NCBI GenBank assembly: GCA_031213475.1
Contig: JARUPZ010000025.1
Location: 2,616,077-2,680,076 of the forward strand
Source: Nereocystis luetkeana
Taxonomy: Eukaryota; Sar; Phaeophyceae; Laminariales; Laminariaceae
Direction of reading: 5' to 3'
DNA length: 64,000 nucleotides
Part shown: piece after piece, positions 1 to 12,960 of the stretch
How positions within the stretch are numbered: position 1 is the first letter of the stretch
Layout: the number at the start of each line of letters is the position of its first letter
Notes under the pieces: generated by a model
Seen by the model: only the letters and a program-made list of their open reading frames with translations
The model's database searches: none
What the model was told of the DNA's origin: nothing
Program-made: the position numbers and the translations under genes

Positions 1-3000
1 AGCATTTTCAAAATCACGCCTCGGGAAAAAAATATAAATGTTTAATGAATAAGTCACGACCCCTGGTAAATCAGGGTTGTACCAATGATGTTTCGCGAGT
101 CTCACGTGAGGGGAACTCTAGCTCGCCCCTGACTTGAGCAGGGCACCGAAGCAAGAAAAAACGGGTAAATCGCTGTTTTCGGAATCCCTTCCAGCGTGTG
201 TGTCATAGCACATGTCTGAAAAGCAAAAACTGGCATTTTTTTAGGTTTGAGGCTGACTCTTATGGGGGCGAAAACCTGGAAGCAAAACCGATTTTTCCCT
301 TCCATCGTACAGAAACCCCAGGGTAGTGCCGTCCGTAGGCATGAGATATTTCCGACCACTGCCCAAACATGAAAACCTGTGCTTTCAACACACAACACCT
401 ACCACCGCCGACAATTACTCGCCTTACAGGGCATGAGATAACGTCATACCTTCGAGGCCGTATGCTACACTGCTCTGAGAGTGATTGCTAACAAGTTTGA
501 GGGTCGTTGATGCTTGGTGGCCGGATTTCTCGCTCGAGGCGTGAGAGCCTGACCCATTTCTGGCCAGTTTTGCTAGAGACAAAACTGGCCACAGAGCATC
601 AACGGCCCTCACACTTGGTAACGAGCACTCTAGGAGCAGTGGAGCATACAGCCTCGAAGGATTTGACGTCCTCTCGTGCCCTGCAAGGCGAAGAATCATC
701 GGGGGTGGTAGGTGTTCCGCGTCGAAAGCGCAGCTTTTTCCTGCCATCATAGTATACCAAATAATATCTCCCATCGGCTGTGACTGTGGGGGTTTAACAC
801 CATAAAGGGGAAATCCTGTTCTATTTTCGACCCCATTAGAGTCAGCCTGAGGATCGGTTAACCGGCGAAAGCGGAGACCCCGGATAGACCAACCACGCGA
901 AGCCGCGCCTGGAGCGGTATACAGAGGGGTAATGAGCGTGGCAGCCAGAAAGCTGGCCGATCCAAAGTTGATTGTACCAGCTTGTGGTGACCATCAACGA
1001 ATAAACGGGGTTGGTTTGGTTTCTGCTCATTCATGTCGTTATTTTTCCGATACTGGCCAGTTTCGTGATTAGGTGCTCGTAGATAGCGTTTCGTGTGGTA
1101 TCGTCCAAACCATACGAAACGTAAGATGATATTTTTGCTCGTTTATACTGTATGTACGCAACACACACATGATGTATTCCAATATGGACTGCCTTACGTT
1201 TATCATCTTCTCGAAGGGTTTCCTATAGCCCTGATCGCTTGATCGAAAGCACCTACCTCGCGCTCGCCGAGACTACCACGATGTTGTTGCTCTTATTGTG
1301 TTCTTTGCGTTCGTTGCGCGCTTACCGTTCGTGCCATGAAACGTTTTTCCCAGGCAAAAGAGAAGAACAATCTCGAAAAAGAAAAAGAAAAAGAAAAAGG
1401 TAGACGTGCTACACTACAAAGCAGCGCTACTACTCGTGCATAGGTGGGACTCTGCGGCCAAGCGCGTTGCGTCTAGTGTCCGTCTGCATGCGCTGTACTC
1501 GTGTGTGTAAGTTTCTCTTTCGTGGTTGCTGTATTTATTTGTTTCAAGCAAAAACAAATTCCGTAAAAAAAGCAAAAGTTACCTTTTAATTTTTTTAATG
1601 AGGAGGCTACTACTGGTCACAGTAGATAGTTCAGGTAATAACGTCACTGGGCCCCCTAACTGTAGTAGTACACGAACGGGTTTGATTGTCGCTGCAGTAC
1701 GCGCGAAAAAAGGGTGTTGCGGGGACGTGAGCAACGATTGCAGCGCCTGTCTCCTTCCGTCCAGACCTAGTGGTGGCCTGGCGGTGCAGCAGCATGTATG
1801 TCATGATACACCCCATCAGGCCACCCTGCTGCACGACGACAGACAGACAGACAGACAGACATGTCCCGATGCTGTCACGCTGTTGCTGCTATACTTCGTA
1901 TATATTTATGGGTGATTTTTGAAAGCTTGCACGATGTGTCGTCTGACGCCCTCCCTTTGTGTCGTACGTGTGTGCTTGTTCTTCTCGCTCACGCAATTAA
2001 TTGGCGCACCGGGATCGACGTTGTCCTGCTTCGCTCGGCCGAGGGGAACGGAGTATTATGTGAAACTGACTCTATCTTCTCGACTTTGCGAGCTCGCCGC
2101 GCCGGCCACGGGCCTCCGGCGAGGGCGAGACTGGGAGAGCGCCCTCTCAGGCCGAATCCCTGCCTGTCTAGCCCGGCGGCGACGGAACCGGCTAGGAGGC
2201 CGCGGAGCAAAGACGCGGAGCCGGGCGAAAAAAAATATATATATATATATATAGGTTGTAATACAAGGCCCCCTTTCGGGGAGTGTGGTATTCCCCTTAT
2301 TATAGTGGCGCAAGCTGGCATGCCGCAGATCAATGGGTATGTTGCGAGCGAAGGGGACTTCCTGCCTTTGACCACGATAAAACGTCTAGGCCCCTTTCGG
2401 AATAGATGTGGAATGTTTATCTTTGCCCGACCGCGCGGTTGCCTCCGGACACATCGCAGCGGAAGAACATCACACATCACAGCCACCTAGAGACTTTTTC
2501 TTGTATTAATTATTGCAAACAGCAGTCAGTTACCGCCAGTCGCATCAGCACAACAGATACATCACAGATCACAGTTCACAGCGGAACTCATCCAGACAAC
2601 GCCACGCAGCAAGTGAGTGTAACCTGGGAGTCAAGCAAGCCCCTCGTTTTTGGGGCAGGAATTTCTTGCGCGGGGCGCAGGGTGTGGAGGTTAAGGGCAT
2701 GCGCAACCTCATTATTTTCTGGCTGCAGGTAGCAGCTGACACGAATACAACAAACACACATTTAAATTTTCAGTGAAACGGGAGCAATAGTGTTGTGTTG
2801 TTAAACCATCCGGTGTTTTGACTTGGCGAGGAGAAATATATATGCAGCAGCCCATTGTCTCGAATGGAAACGAGTGGCTGGGTTTTTTCCTATTATCGTG
2901 GTATGCTGTTTGCTCGTGTGTTTCCTGCTGTCTGTGCGAATACTAGTGATACCTCTAAACGTAACAGCACCAGCACCAGCGGTAGTAAACAGCCCGTACG

Positions 3001-3889
3001 CTGGCAGGATTGGCGTATTACTGCTTCGTTTCGCTCTGCTGCCACACCAAGCTGACCAGAACCCGCGTCGCCGCCCAAAGACTCAAGGCGACGTTAGCCC
3101 CGAGGACTGTGAGCGCAGAGACGACGGCGGCAACAGACGCGCGGACGAATTTTGTTCACCACCCGATGCTTCTGGTTCTACCAGCTGTTTTAAATTATGT
3201 TTCTTCTAGTTTCCTGTTGGCTTCGCGCAATCATGCAAACGCATTTATTTCTCAACGACGCGTTATCCATGCATATGTATTATTATTTATTATTGCACTT
3301 TTATCCCCCCCGACTTCGACTCCAGAAGAAGTACAGCAGTAGTAGTATAGTCGTAGTACACAACCAACACCAGCACAAAATCACGGTGACAGTCACAAAG
3401 CCAAGACCGCTGATGCCAGTCTGCTGTTATGTAGGGCTGTGTATTCGTGTAGCAGGGTAGGGTACCGTTCGAACCCCAGCAGCAGCAGTGTGGTTGGTGT
3501 TTGACCTTTGCCTCGGATATAGTGTTGTTTTACTGACGGCGCGAGGTCGTGGAGATGGTTTTTATTTTCAACCCTAATGCCGAGGAATTTGTTCCAACAG
3601 CAGAGGAGGAGCACCGCCACAACGGAGAGTGTAATGGGTACAGCATGAGGGAGAGGAATGGCCGGGCATTGAGTGGGTAAGCATAAACCCAGAGAGGACG
3701 AACGTGTCGGGGTTGGGATGTGCTGGAACGGCTGAAGCCAGCCATTGGAAACGAAGGTACGCATCGGCCTAGAAAACAGAGAGCCTACATCGTCATACAC
3801 ATGCAAAAAAAAGGAGAAAAATACAAAAACAACAAAAAAGAAAGCGGAGGCGGTCGGACCACGCGCTGGCTAGCAAAGTTAGCAGCAGA
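1..3889. other. Left edge, no gene recognised
   Basis: Nothing here matches a family I know. It contains an A/G run at about 1370-1400, a GACA run at 1836-1862, a GC-rich patch at 2040-2230 ending in an AT repeat (2236-2255), and short TAG-rich stretches near 3330. The frames here are short and have no conserved motif. Part of 3.5-3.9 kb may be the 5' UTR of the non-LTR element. Confidence 0.6.
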
Positions 3890-3901
3890 AGACGGCACTT
3901 G

Positions 3902-4710
3902 TGATGGTAGCGACCTACAATGTGAGTACCCTGGCTGTGAAAGGGAGGAATAAGTACGGGCATGTGAACAGTGTGCTGGCGAAGGCCCCGACAACTGGGC
4001 TGTGACTTGCTTGGCCTGCAGGAAACAAGAAGACCTGGGAAAACCGATTTTTCTGCAGCAGCAGGGTACGGGGTTTTCTGCTCTATCTAGGCAAGGAGAG
4101 ACGGATGGCAGGCAGGCAAGAGCTATACGGAGTATTTATGGCTGTGAAGGAAACGATATGCCGGAAGTTTGTTTACCCCCATTAGTTAATTGACGAACGC
4201 CTCATCATGTCTAGCCGCTTCGAACTGACCGGTGAAGGCGTTCCGGTCAACCTAGTTGCTGCCTATTATGCCCCAGTCAGTGGCAGCCAACCTCAACACA
4301 CGGATGAAAGAGGAGTTTTGGAAAAATTGGGGCACATGTTTGAGCAGATTCCAACGAACGAAGGGGTGCCTGTACGTGCTTGCAGACGCAAACGCACGGA
4401 CTAGAAAGAGGATGGAAGGGTGCGGTGACGGTAGCGTACTTGGAGCGTCCGGACGTGATGAGCTCAACAGTAACGGCACACACCTGCTGGCATTTGGTTC
4501 AGACAATAAGCTCGCCTTCACTAACACGTTTTTCGCATTCATTCGCCAGGTGGAATATATCATACGTTCACGGGCATATGATCAGCCGCCGCGACGACCA
4601 AAAACGGATTGACTACATCCTAACCCGCCAAGCACACCGACCTCGCGTCCATAATGTTAAGGTCCACCCCAAGCCTCCACCCCCGAGCCAAGGCGGATTC
4701 AGACCATAAT
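3902..4710 (+). pseudogene. AP-type endonuclease region of the non-LTR element, frameshifted
   Basis: Non-LTR retrotransposons use this domain to nick target DNA and prime reverse transcription. Fragments in changing frames read TYNVSTLAVKGRN near 3905, FELTGEGVPVNLVAAYYAP at 4215-4275, then LADANARTRKRMEGCGDGSV near 4375-4435, and finally DQKRIDYILTRQAHRPRV at about 4600-4650, followed by the SDHN-like end of the domain. The order TYN, (Y)AP, DxNA, (R)IDYI and SDH is that of exonuclease-endonuclease-phosphatase-fold endonucleases. Several shifts and in-frame stops break it. Confidence 0.8.
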
Positions 4711-5060
4711 AATATCGTGTGTGCGAGGGTCCGCCTCAGCGGTAGTTTCGCACCCACCAGACACTTTCGAACACCAAAATTCGACCTTTCGACCGACAAA
4801 AGTTTCGAGCCGACGGAGACTGCAGGCAGCGAGTCGTGGTGCGATTCCCTTCGAAGCTTCCCTTCCTTACCTCACAACTGAACAGTATCTCTGACATACA
4901 TGGCCGAATCCTTTGTTGACGCTATTTCTCGATGTAGTAGCGAAAGACGTACCCCCCCCCACCACCACGGCACTCACACAAACTCGGATGGTGCGAGATC
5001 GAGGAAACCTGAACCGCCATACTAATATCATGGGATGCGAGAGAGGTTGCCGGACGAGTC

Positions 5061-7235
5061 ATGCGCATCAAGAAGGACAAAACCGCGTGGAGGACGCTCA
5101 AGACGGCGTGCGTGAATCTGCGGAGGGCGATTGACGCAGCGTTGCACGCCTACTTCGAAGAGTACCTTGCTGAAACGGAAAAACTGCTCGCCGACAACGA
5201 CCAGTGGAGTTTCTACAAACACTTCAAGTGCACGGTGGCGTCGGACGGTCGAAAGGCGAGAAGCGAACAGTTCACTAGGGACAAGGATGGCACGCTGCAA
5301 AGGGACAAGGTGCACATTCTTGAACGGTGGGAGAGGTTTCCTGGCCAACTCCCGACCACCATATCGTCTGAGTTCGACCCAACCATCAGCGCCCTATTCC
5401 CACAACGGTCGTTGGCACCATCGCGTGGAGATGGACCGACCATGGATGACATGACGGCGGTAATTCGGGGTATGGCAAACTGGAAAACGGTGAGACCAGA
5501 CTCCCTTCCGGCCTGGCTAGTGAAAATCGACCACCCCGAATTCATCCGGTACTTTCACAACCTACTCGTCAACGTATGGAGACCGGGTGGTGTCCCCCAG
5601 CAATTGAAAGATGCGACCATGAAGGCCCTTCATATAAAGAAGGATCGCTCTGATTGCAACAATTACCAAGGGATTTCGCTTGTTGCCCATTCAGGCAAAG
5701 TTTCGCTAAAATGATCGCGTCCCGCCTCAGTAACTGCTTCGGGGCCGAAGGGATGCTCCCCGAGGAACAGTGAGGCTTTTGCCCAGCACGATCAACGGTC
5801 GACATGCTGTTCGTCGTGCGCCGACTGCAAGAAGTCGGACAAGCTAGAAAAAAAAAAAACTCTGCATGTATGTGTTTCATCGACCTGCGGAAAGCATATG
5901 ACTCCGTCGACCGTGAGCTGCTGTGGGTGGTGCTCGCAAGCTTCGGCGCACCAGAGAAGATTCTTACCGTTATCCGCCAGTTCCACGAAGGCATGCAAGC
6001 CGACGTGCGTGACGTGGACGGCGAGCACTCGGAATGGTTCGACGTCACCCAGGGGCTGCGGCAAGGATGTGTGTTGTCACCGCTTCTGTTTGACGTCTTC
6101 TTCGCTGCTGTGATGCACGCCGTGCTGGTACGCGTCAGTGGATACCATATATTTCGAGGGGCTTGGTTCACCTCGAGGAGGACCTCGGCGAGGACGGGGT
6201 GAAGGTTGACCCACTAACTTGCGTACGGAGGGCAGTATGGGGTGTGCTGTACGCGGACGATGCAGGCATTGTACCTAAGTCGGCGGAAGGCTTTGCGAAG
6301 ATGATGACCGTCATTGTGACAGTTTACGAAACAGCAAGCCTCACCGTATCCGAAAAGGAAACGGAGCCATGCTGTTACGGACACCGAAGCAGGCACCCCA
6401 GACCTCACCGCTCGTCATCGAAGCAGTGGGACAGAGATATAGACAGACGATGCAGTTTTTATACCTGCGCGGTCTTGTCGTCGCAAGATCTGACGTTATG
6501 CGAGAGATCACACGACGGATCCGACGCGCATGGGCATGCTACAATCGGTTCAAATGGGAGCTGTATGATATGGAAGATGCCCCGCTCACCCTAAAAGTGC
6601 GCATGCTAAAGGCCGAGGTGATAGAGGCCCTGCTGTTCGGGTGCGTGACGTGGACGTTTGGTCAGTAGCACGTCGCTAAGCTGCGAACGGCACCCCACAT
6701 ACTCCTACGGAGCATTGCCTTTCAATGCCTACAACGCACTGACCACCTAATAATGTCGTACGCCAAGGCCCTCCAAAAGGCACACTGCGAGGGCGTCGAG
6801 ACGACAATCCGCAAACGACGCCTCGCCTCTACGGGGGGCGTGTAGCGGAGAATTAATGAGCGGCTGACCCGTCGGATGGTGTTTGGGACGATGGCTGGTG
6901 GGGAAGACCCAGGACCAGGCCGACCGGAAAAACCTGGCCCCAATGTCTAACAGACAGCCTTAAGGTTTTTGAAGCCACCAAGGCGTTCACGGCATACTCC
7001 TGTTTGCTGTTCGGAGTAGAGACGGTGTTATGACCGAGTGCGGCTAGGAAGAGCGGGGACTGTTGCCGGCGGGTCGTCGAAGCGGCTGCCTGTCTCATGT
7101 CGAGGTGGCACAAAGAAGCCGACAAGAACGGCGATAAGGGCGGGGGGGGAGGGGGGAGGGGCAGCCGTACTGATACAGCTGTCGACGAATGCAGAAACAA
7201 AATGAGAGATCGGGTGGCTAGGTATCGGTTCGACT
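5061..7235 (+). pseudogene. Reverse transcriptase region of the non-LTR element, broken
   Basis: The reverse transcriptase would copy the element RNA at the nicked target. The segment 5061-5714 is one open frame with the N-terminal RT part ending [11 protein letters not shown]. Near 5700 the frame shifts, and a TGA interrupts at 5770-5772. The frame from 5804 carries [17 protein letters not shown] (motif with catalytic Asp) and [13 protein letters not shown]. After another shift near 6165 comes VLYADDAGIV with the YADD catalytic box at about 6247-6258. The segment at 6369-6668 holds the C-terminal region with KVRMLKAEV and FGCVTWTFG. Degenerate coding continues to about 7235. The element is not active. 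Confidence 0.88.
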
Positions 7236-7669
7236 AGCTCTTACAGACTTTTGCCTGCTGTGTATTACTCTCCTTCGTGTTGCTTCGTCCGTCCGTGCAG
7301 CAGATATCTGTGTTTCCTGAGTTCGTATGTTTTCCGTCTCTTAAATAGCAGCCTTTCTGGACTCCTTGCGTCATTTGTATTCAGCTTCATATTACCTTTG
7401 TTGATTATTTTTTTGCATTTTGTTCTTATTTTCTGGTCTCGCTTGTGTTGTTTTGTTCTCGCTTGTGTTGTTCGGCATTCACCCGCTTGACACTTGGGTT
7501 CGCGATTATATGTATGTTTTGATCTTCCTCTGTCTCACAGGCTGTGACCACAGAATCAGAAGTATCTCTCTAGGATAGGGAATCAGGACAGGCACTGGAT
7601 GCGCCGATGAGTTGGGTGGAAAGGACGACTGAATGTGAAGACAACAACAACGACAACACGTACCTGTAC

Positions 7670-8005
7670 GCTATGTTGCTGCTTCTGTTTCCTGCTGCTG
7701 TGAGCTTGCTGCACCAACGTATAGTCGGCGAGGCTTCGTACTGTGGATTCAAACTTGATCGACCGCTGCCCAGCCATATACTTTTTGTATCTATCTATCT
7801 GCTTGCATCCGGAGTGTAAGATTCCCCTCCGAGATATACCTAGGGGAGAGGCGCGAGAACGAAAAAAAACTCGTACGTAAAAACCTGCACACCTCTTTGG
7901 AACTAACTGCACCCACCCATCATCAATGTATGTGAGGAACGCACACACATTTTTAGACGACAACCTATTTATTTACTGTTGTTTGTACAAAAATAGTGTC
8001 GAATC
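7670..8005. other. Spacer after the LINE, nothing recognised
   Basis: AT-rich single-copy-looking sequence between the LINE tail and a MITE-A copy; only a short TATC run at 7791-7801. Confidence 0.5.
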
Positions 8006-8010
8006 ATTAC

Positions 8011-8118
8011 TATTACGGGGGGGCATAGTAAGTAGGACCTGCGGTACAGACAAAAACCTACATATGTACCGATTTTTACTCAGAATATTCGGCCCTATTT
8101 ACTATGGTCCCCTGTAAC
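8011..8118 (-). mobile_element. MITE-A copy, diverged
   Basis: MITE-A is a roughly 110-bp foldback family with ends TATTACGGGGG-ACCATAGTTAA and an internal GGTTAAATATATAGG. This copy starts TATTACGGGGGGGCATAGTA, ends CTATGGTCCCCTGTAACA and carries the core in reverse orientation. Confidence 0.75.
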
Positions 8119-8289
8119 ACTACTGTACAACAATAATATTAAAGAGGGTATACCGGTGAGTGGATACTGATCCTGAACACATAGCAGGCGGCGGGCATTC
8201 CAATGAGCGCGGCGTGAACGTAAGTAGAAAAGGCTGCATGAAGTCGACGTTGCGACATAATAATTCGTGACCGGCTGAGTATAATCAAG

Positions 8290-8455
8290 CACGTACAAAG
8301 TACACCGGTATCTCCCTTCAAAACATACTTTTTGGCGCTCACCAGGGTAAAACAAAGGTTTCACACGCACGTACAAAATACACCAGTATCGCCCTTCAAA
8401 AAAAAAATGTTTGGCGCGCACCAGGGTAAAACAAAGGTTTCACACCCACAGGGTA
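8290..8455 (+). repeat. Direct tandem duplication, about 84-bp unit
   Basis: CACGTACAAAGTACACCGGT...GTAAAACAAAGGTTTCACAC occurs twice back to back with an A-tract difference. Confidence 0.85.
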
Positions 8456-8479
8456 GATACTCGAGAACATAATCCCACC

Positions 8480-8760
8480 AGTCGTCCGAGTACTGAGAGG
8501 ATTGAAGTATTGGCGGCCAACATATTACGAGTACAAAGAAGGCCTAAATAGTGAGAGTACCGAGAAGGCCCAACTAATGAGAGTACTGAGAGTATGAGCA
8601 GTACGCAACCCCAAGAACACAGACAGTCGTACATGTGTACCCGCAGTATGGAAACGCGAAAAACTTGGGTGTCCAGGCAATATCTGCTGGACCGAACCTC
8701 GAGATACTGAGAGTACTTGCAGTACAAACACATCGCAGTGCATATATTCTCGAAATACTG
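8480..8760 (+). repeat. Degenerate GAGTACTGAGAG-type minisatellite
   Basis: GAGTACTGAGAGGATT, GAGAGTACCGAGAAGG, GAGAGTACTGAGAGTATGAG and GAGATACTGAGAGTAC recur irregularly. Confidence 0.6.
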
Positions 8761-9231
8761 CCAGTGCTTGCTGTTTCGACCGCTTCCCGGGCTCCGACGG
8801 GTATTTTCCCGTGCGCGCATCTCGGAGGTCTCGCGCCTCGGACGAGCGCGGCAACCCCGAGCTCGAAGGGTCTTTGCTGGGGCGAGGAGACACGGAGATT
8901 CTATTTCTTTCGGGCCTGGAGGTTTGTTTCGCAGAAGATGTTGCTCCGCAAAAAGTTTATAGTGACAGACTCGATCTTGACTCTTTACTCTCCGAGGTTC
9001 GACTCTCGGCCTTGCTGATGATGCTATCGCTCGATTCTCCCGACTCCATTGCTTTGGGGGCCGCATTCATCCTATTCGACCACCTCCGTCTCGCACTACT
9101 CGCTGCCTGCCTTCCCTTGCCCCTCTCCCCCCGCGAGACGCCTACACGTGCCTTCTCGGGGTATCGCGCTGTTCTTGAGATCGTCGGATATCCCGGTGAT
9201 ATAATTGGTGTTTTGTAAATCGGCGCGTCAT

Positions 9232-9690
9232 TTGTTTTCGCCGGACATGGAAGGGAGGTTGTCGGAGAGTATAATTTCGGGCGAGTGTTGTGAGTTCTAC
9301 AAGAAAAACCGACCAATCACATCGAAAGATATCATACAGGTGGCCGTACGTGCCCGGACAATCTTATCTGCCGATGCAAGGTCTGATCTCTGGAGGCGTA
9401 CTGAAATAGGAGTACTGCTGCAGCAGCAGCAGCAGTACAGCACTGGTTCGGAGGCGTTCTACTTCGAATATGTACGTACAAAGATTTGTTTTCGCCGGTC
9501 GAATTTGATCGAAGGTTGTTGGTAAGTAGATAGTATTAACCCGCGTGAAATGAATGAGTGATGTGAGTTCGACAAGAAAATTCGACCAATCGCATCGGAG
9601 GATGTCACACGGGATTCGTACGTACATGCTCGGACTGTCTACTGCTGCAAGGTGTGATCGCTTACGCCTCGTATCGCGGAGTCCGTTTTC
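9232..9690 (+). repeat. Direct repeat of about 170 bp, spaced 255 bp
   Basis: TTTGTTTTCGCCGG starts both copies (9232 and 9487), followed by GAGTTCTACAAGAAAAACCGACC versus GAGTTCGACAAGAAAATTCG and the CATCG-AGATATCA block. A CAG run lies between them at 9418-9434. Confidence 0.7.
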
Positions 9691-9884
9691 TGCTGAGCAT
9701 CGGCATCCATCCGTGAGTGTAGTAGCCCCACACACGTAACTCATGTATGTATGTGCTCAACGCAGGCCTGCATAGTGGATGGAGATATCCTGCAGTCTGC
9801 CGCGGCGCATAGTCTCTTTTTAGTGCTCAGCCCCCACCCCTCGTCACATTTGTGCTTTGCAAACTCAGGCGAGGGAGGGGGGGC

Positions 9885-10225
9885 TAGTCGCGACGCCCCG
9901 CTAAATAAATGAAATAATTTCCCCCATCATATTATGGATCACACAAAAGTATGTATACCGGGTAAAAAGCACAAGGAAAACACGGCACCCGAGCAGTGAA
10001 CCACACGCTCAATAATACTACAGGAGTTGCAATATATACAACAGCAATTTACGCAACGACGCAACTCTCCGCGACGTCCCGCTAGAGGGAATAATGCCCC
10101 CCACACGGATCACACTACAATCGTACCGGGTATAAAACTTAAGAAAAAGACAGCACCCGAGCGGCGAACCACATGCTCATTAATATATCTGGCATCGTAT
10201 AAATACAACAGTAATATATGCAACG
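9885..10225 (+). repeat. Tandem duplication, about 170-bp unit
   Basis: GCGACGCCCCGCTAAATAAA (9889) and GCGACGTCCCGCTAGAGGGA (10071) start parallel copies sharing ATCACAC, TACCGGGTA, AGCACCCGAGC-type and CAATATATACAACAGCAA blocks. Confidence 0.72.
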
Positions 10226-10229
10226 AAAT

Positions 10230-12140
10230 ACCGGTGACGCTAGTCAGCAACAACGCGAGGCAATCCTCGTGCACGAGGCATGAGGCCAGCCCCCTTCGTA
10301 CGCCAGCGGTGGACAGAGGGGAAAGGGCAGAGAGGTGAGAGAAAACGGTGGGAAGCCGTACCGCCGGTTTGCCCGCCAGAGGGCCCGCAGAGGAAAGCAC
10401 GGGGACAAGAAGAGGCTACTAGGAGACGCTGCTGACGGCAACACCTACCGCACGAACGTTGCTAGATCCGTCCACAAGCTGCAAATTTCGTATCTAAGCT
10501 TGTTGCTCGCTCGCGTACTGAATTGCTTGCAATCGTACAGGAACCCGCAGCATGCGGCATGCGAGATACCTTATCTCAGTAAGTACGTATCATACTTCTG
10601 CAAGTACGGGTCGCTGTTGATTGCTCGTTTTCGTTATTTGACTTTGGCTGTAATGTGGATAGGCAAGCAGGCATCCTCGGGGTTCGCCCGTGTACGCATC
10701 GAGCGTACAGCAGTAGCATCAATGAGGGCTCGGCGTGTGTTATCAACTTTCGTTGTGAGAACTCGTTAGCCGCATGTGCGGTCTAGTGTTTCACTCGATG
10801 ATAAATTTACCGGGACCGCTGCGGGATTCTGCAAGAACGTCCAGTGTTTCACTTTTCTCGGTCATACACCGACGTGCTGCACGATTTTTCAACAACTAAC
10901 TGGCTACGTAGTGCTGCACTGGTGGTAATGCACCAGCAGGCTAACGAGCATTCAACGATGTGCTCACGCATGGATAACTTTGCTAGCCGCGTGTGCGATC
11001 TAGTTGTTCACTTTTCTTTCGCGAGCTACCGACATGCTGCGGAATTGTTCCGCAACGTCCAGTGCTGTACGCTCCTCAGACCCATAAATAACGGCATACC
11101 GCTCGAAGCTGCCACCACGTCAGGGCTGCAATTCTTCAACGAACGGTACGGGCGTGCTGTACGAATATTCAACTACGCACCGGCGTGATGCACACATTTT
11201 TTCAACAGTGACCAGTAGTGCCCGCTACCAGTGTAACGGAACAATTTCCGCAACGTACGGACATTCTGCTCGCAAAGGCAACTAACTATGTGCCCACACG
11301 CTGCGCACGTTCCCACCATCATTACCAAGCATTGCCAGTTCGCAGTGTTATTGTGTCCGCTGTGCCTTCCCATTTGGGGCCACCGCTTGGACCGTGGCAG
11401 CCACGTTTTACAATGCGTTTTTTCCTCACCCCCACCGGAACTGCCCAATCAATGCGCGATAATCATGTTGTTCCCCTGTAGTAGCGTGGAATATTTGTTT
11501 ATACTATTTTCAACACGGTACCTGCATGATGCGCAAATCATTCCAGATGTATGTAGCGACCCGTATTTTACTTTTTTTTTGGTGTTGTTTCAATGTTATC
11601 GTGCTCATGCGGGCTGATTGACTCCGGTATTGACTCCGGTTTAGGGGTGGGCTTGCAGGGTCGAGAGATTGGTAACTGGTCGAGACATCGTCATGGTCAC
11701 CGTCACGGTCGGTATCTTGACCATATATCTAGGCATTTCACAACCGATGCAGCGTATGTATTCGTGCTCTCTCTCCCTTGTATGGGTAATGCACAAAGGG
11801 GGGTGATGAGTATGGCTAGATTAGCGAATTCAAGAACTTGCAGACAGCCGGGATAGCCGAGCGGTGGTTATACTCTGATTTAAGCTGCAGCAACCAGAAT
11901 TTTCATGCGATGAATCGCCAAACTCTCACTCGACTTGACCACCCAGTAACTTATCATGAGCGTCATGATCACCCAACACGCCATTGAACAAATGATCACA
12001 GAAACCACGCGTGCTGAGACTACGCCCGCAACCTACGCCCTCGCTGCTTGGAGCCCTTGTTGACAACACCCCTCAGCCTTACCGTGGCGCCGTCTCCTTT
12101 CAGGTACCTGGGGAAGGGGGCTCGACTGAGAGACAGCTGG
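10230..12140. other. No gene recognised; weak degenerate repeats
   Basis: CTAGCCGC-TGTGCGATCTAGT, GACATGCTGC/GACGTGCTGC and CAACGTCCAGTG recur loosely between 10760 and 11560, suggesting old duplications of about 200 bp. No protein or RNA gene is supported. Confidence 0.45.
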
Positions 12141-12149
12141 GGCCCTCGC

Positions 12150-12510
12150 GTTTTACAACAGGCTTGCCGTCATGCCCGGGGCTTGCCACGGTAGGCGTGG
12201 CCACGCCGGCGTTGGCGCTTCGGCGATCGGCACGGGCGTCCTCGCCGTCCGTGTGGCGCCGACCACGCGACTCGAGCAGTGCGGGCACCTCGGGCGGCTC
12301 CGGCCCCTCCTTTCCGCACGGCGTCGGCGCGTTCGGGGCTTGCCACGGTAGGGGTGGCCACGCCGGCTGTGGCGCTTCGGCGACCGACACGGGCGTCCGC
12401 GCCGTCCGTGTGGCCCCGGCCACGTGACTCGAGCGGGGCGGGCACCTCGGGCGGCCTCGGCCCCTCCTTTTCGCACGGTGTCGGCGCGTTCGTCGCCGAC
12501 GGGGGTGGAC
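12150..12510 (+). repeat. GC-rich tandem repeat, about 162-bp unit, two units
   Basis: GGGGCTTGCCACGGTAG begins each unit (about 12178 and 12340), followed by GTGGCCACGCCGGC, the CGACACGGGCGTCC block and GCGGGCACCTCGGGCGGC. Long frames are open on both strands because of high GC; I do not take them as genes. Confidence 0.75.
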
Positions 12511-12739
12511 GGGCAGCGCCCAAGAGGAGACGGGGGTACAGAGAAGAAGGAGTCGTCAGCGGCGTCGCCAACGGGTCGTGGGATGACCATAGCAGTACCC
12601 TGGGGTAGCTAGGGTCGACCCCCAACCAGGGGGGGAAGGGTTGCCGCATAGCGAGCAGCCGCCGGAACGAGCGGTGGTGGAGGTGGTAGTTGAGGGCCTG
12701 AGCGTCGTCATCCCAATGGAGAGCGGAGCGACGCACTCC

Positions 12740-12960
12740 AGGGCGGTCGGTGTTGAGAAAGTTCGCGATCGGCATCAAAGTCATCAAGCCGGTCGAGGGC
12801 GGAAAGGGGCGCACGGGGCGGCCCGGGCAGGTCTACGACTTTAGTCGCCGACTTTGGCGCGTCCGCTTCGCCGACGACAATCGGGAAGAGCTGACGGCAT
12901 CAGAAAGGAGGGTATTCGGAGTGGGAGGGCGAGGGTGGGGCCGTCCCGCCCGGGTCTTTC
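12740..12960 (+). pseudogene. Degenerate Tudor/PWWP-like reading frame
   Basis: The frame from about 12750 reads GIKVIKPVEGGKGRTGRPGQ, VYDFSRRLWRVRFADDNREELT and SERR. The pattern G-x-KV-x-K...VYDF...LWRVRF-DD-REEL resembles small Tudor-like modules (W-V-x-Y/F-DG/D-D/E-E-DL) often seen in retroelement or chromatin proteins of stramenopiles. No partner domain follows in frame, so I treat it as a fragment. Confidence 0.3.

Larger units (their letters stand above)
3890..7665 (+). mobile_element. Decayed non-LTR (LINE-type) retrotransposon with CAA-type tail
   Basis: A single plus-strand element holds, in LINE order, an AP-like endonuclease region, a reverse transcriptase and a T-rich 3' UTR. 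It ends at about 7665 in GAAGACAACAACAACGAC, an ACA/CAA-type tail. The last 250 bases match a second, 5'-truncated copy at 36.7-37.0 kb that ends in a long CAA array, which defines the 3' end. The reading frames are broken several times, so the copy is dead. The 5' end is estimated from where the endonuclease-like frame starts; a 5' UTR may reach further left. Confidence 0.85.

Noticed and set aside
1989..2486. 165-codon frame on the minus strand through a GC-rich patch
   Set aside because: It runs through an AT microsatellite and has no recognisable motif; frames are open on both strands.
11846..11905. Leu-tRNA-like start (CCGGGATAGCCGAGCGGTGG with TTTAAG further on)
   Set aside because: It has an A-box-like start, but the anticodon stem does not pair and no B box GGTTC follows at the right distance. 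At best it is an old fragment.
12011..12814. Long overlapping open frames on both strands
   Set aside because: High GC and a 162-bp tandem repeat explain the lack of stops; no family motif, and several frames are open at once.
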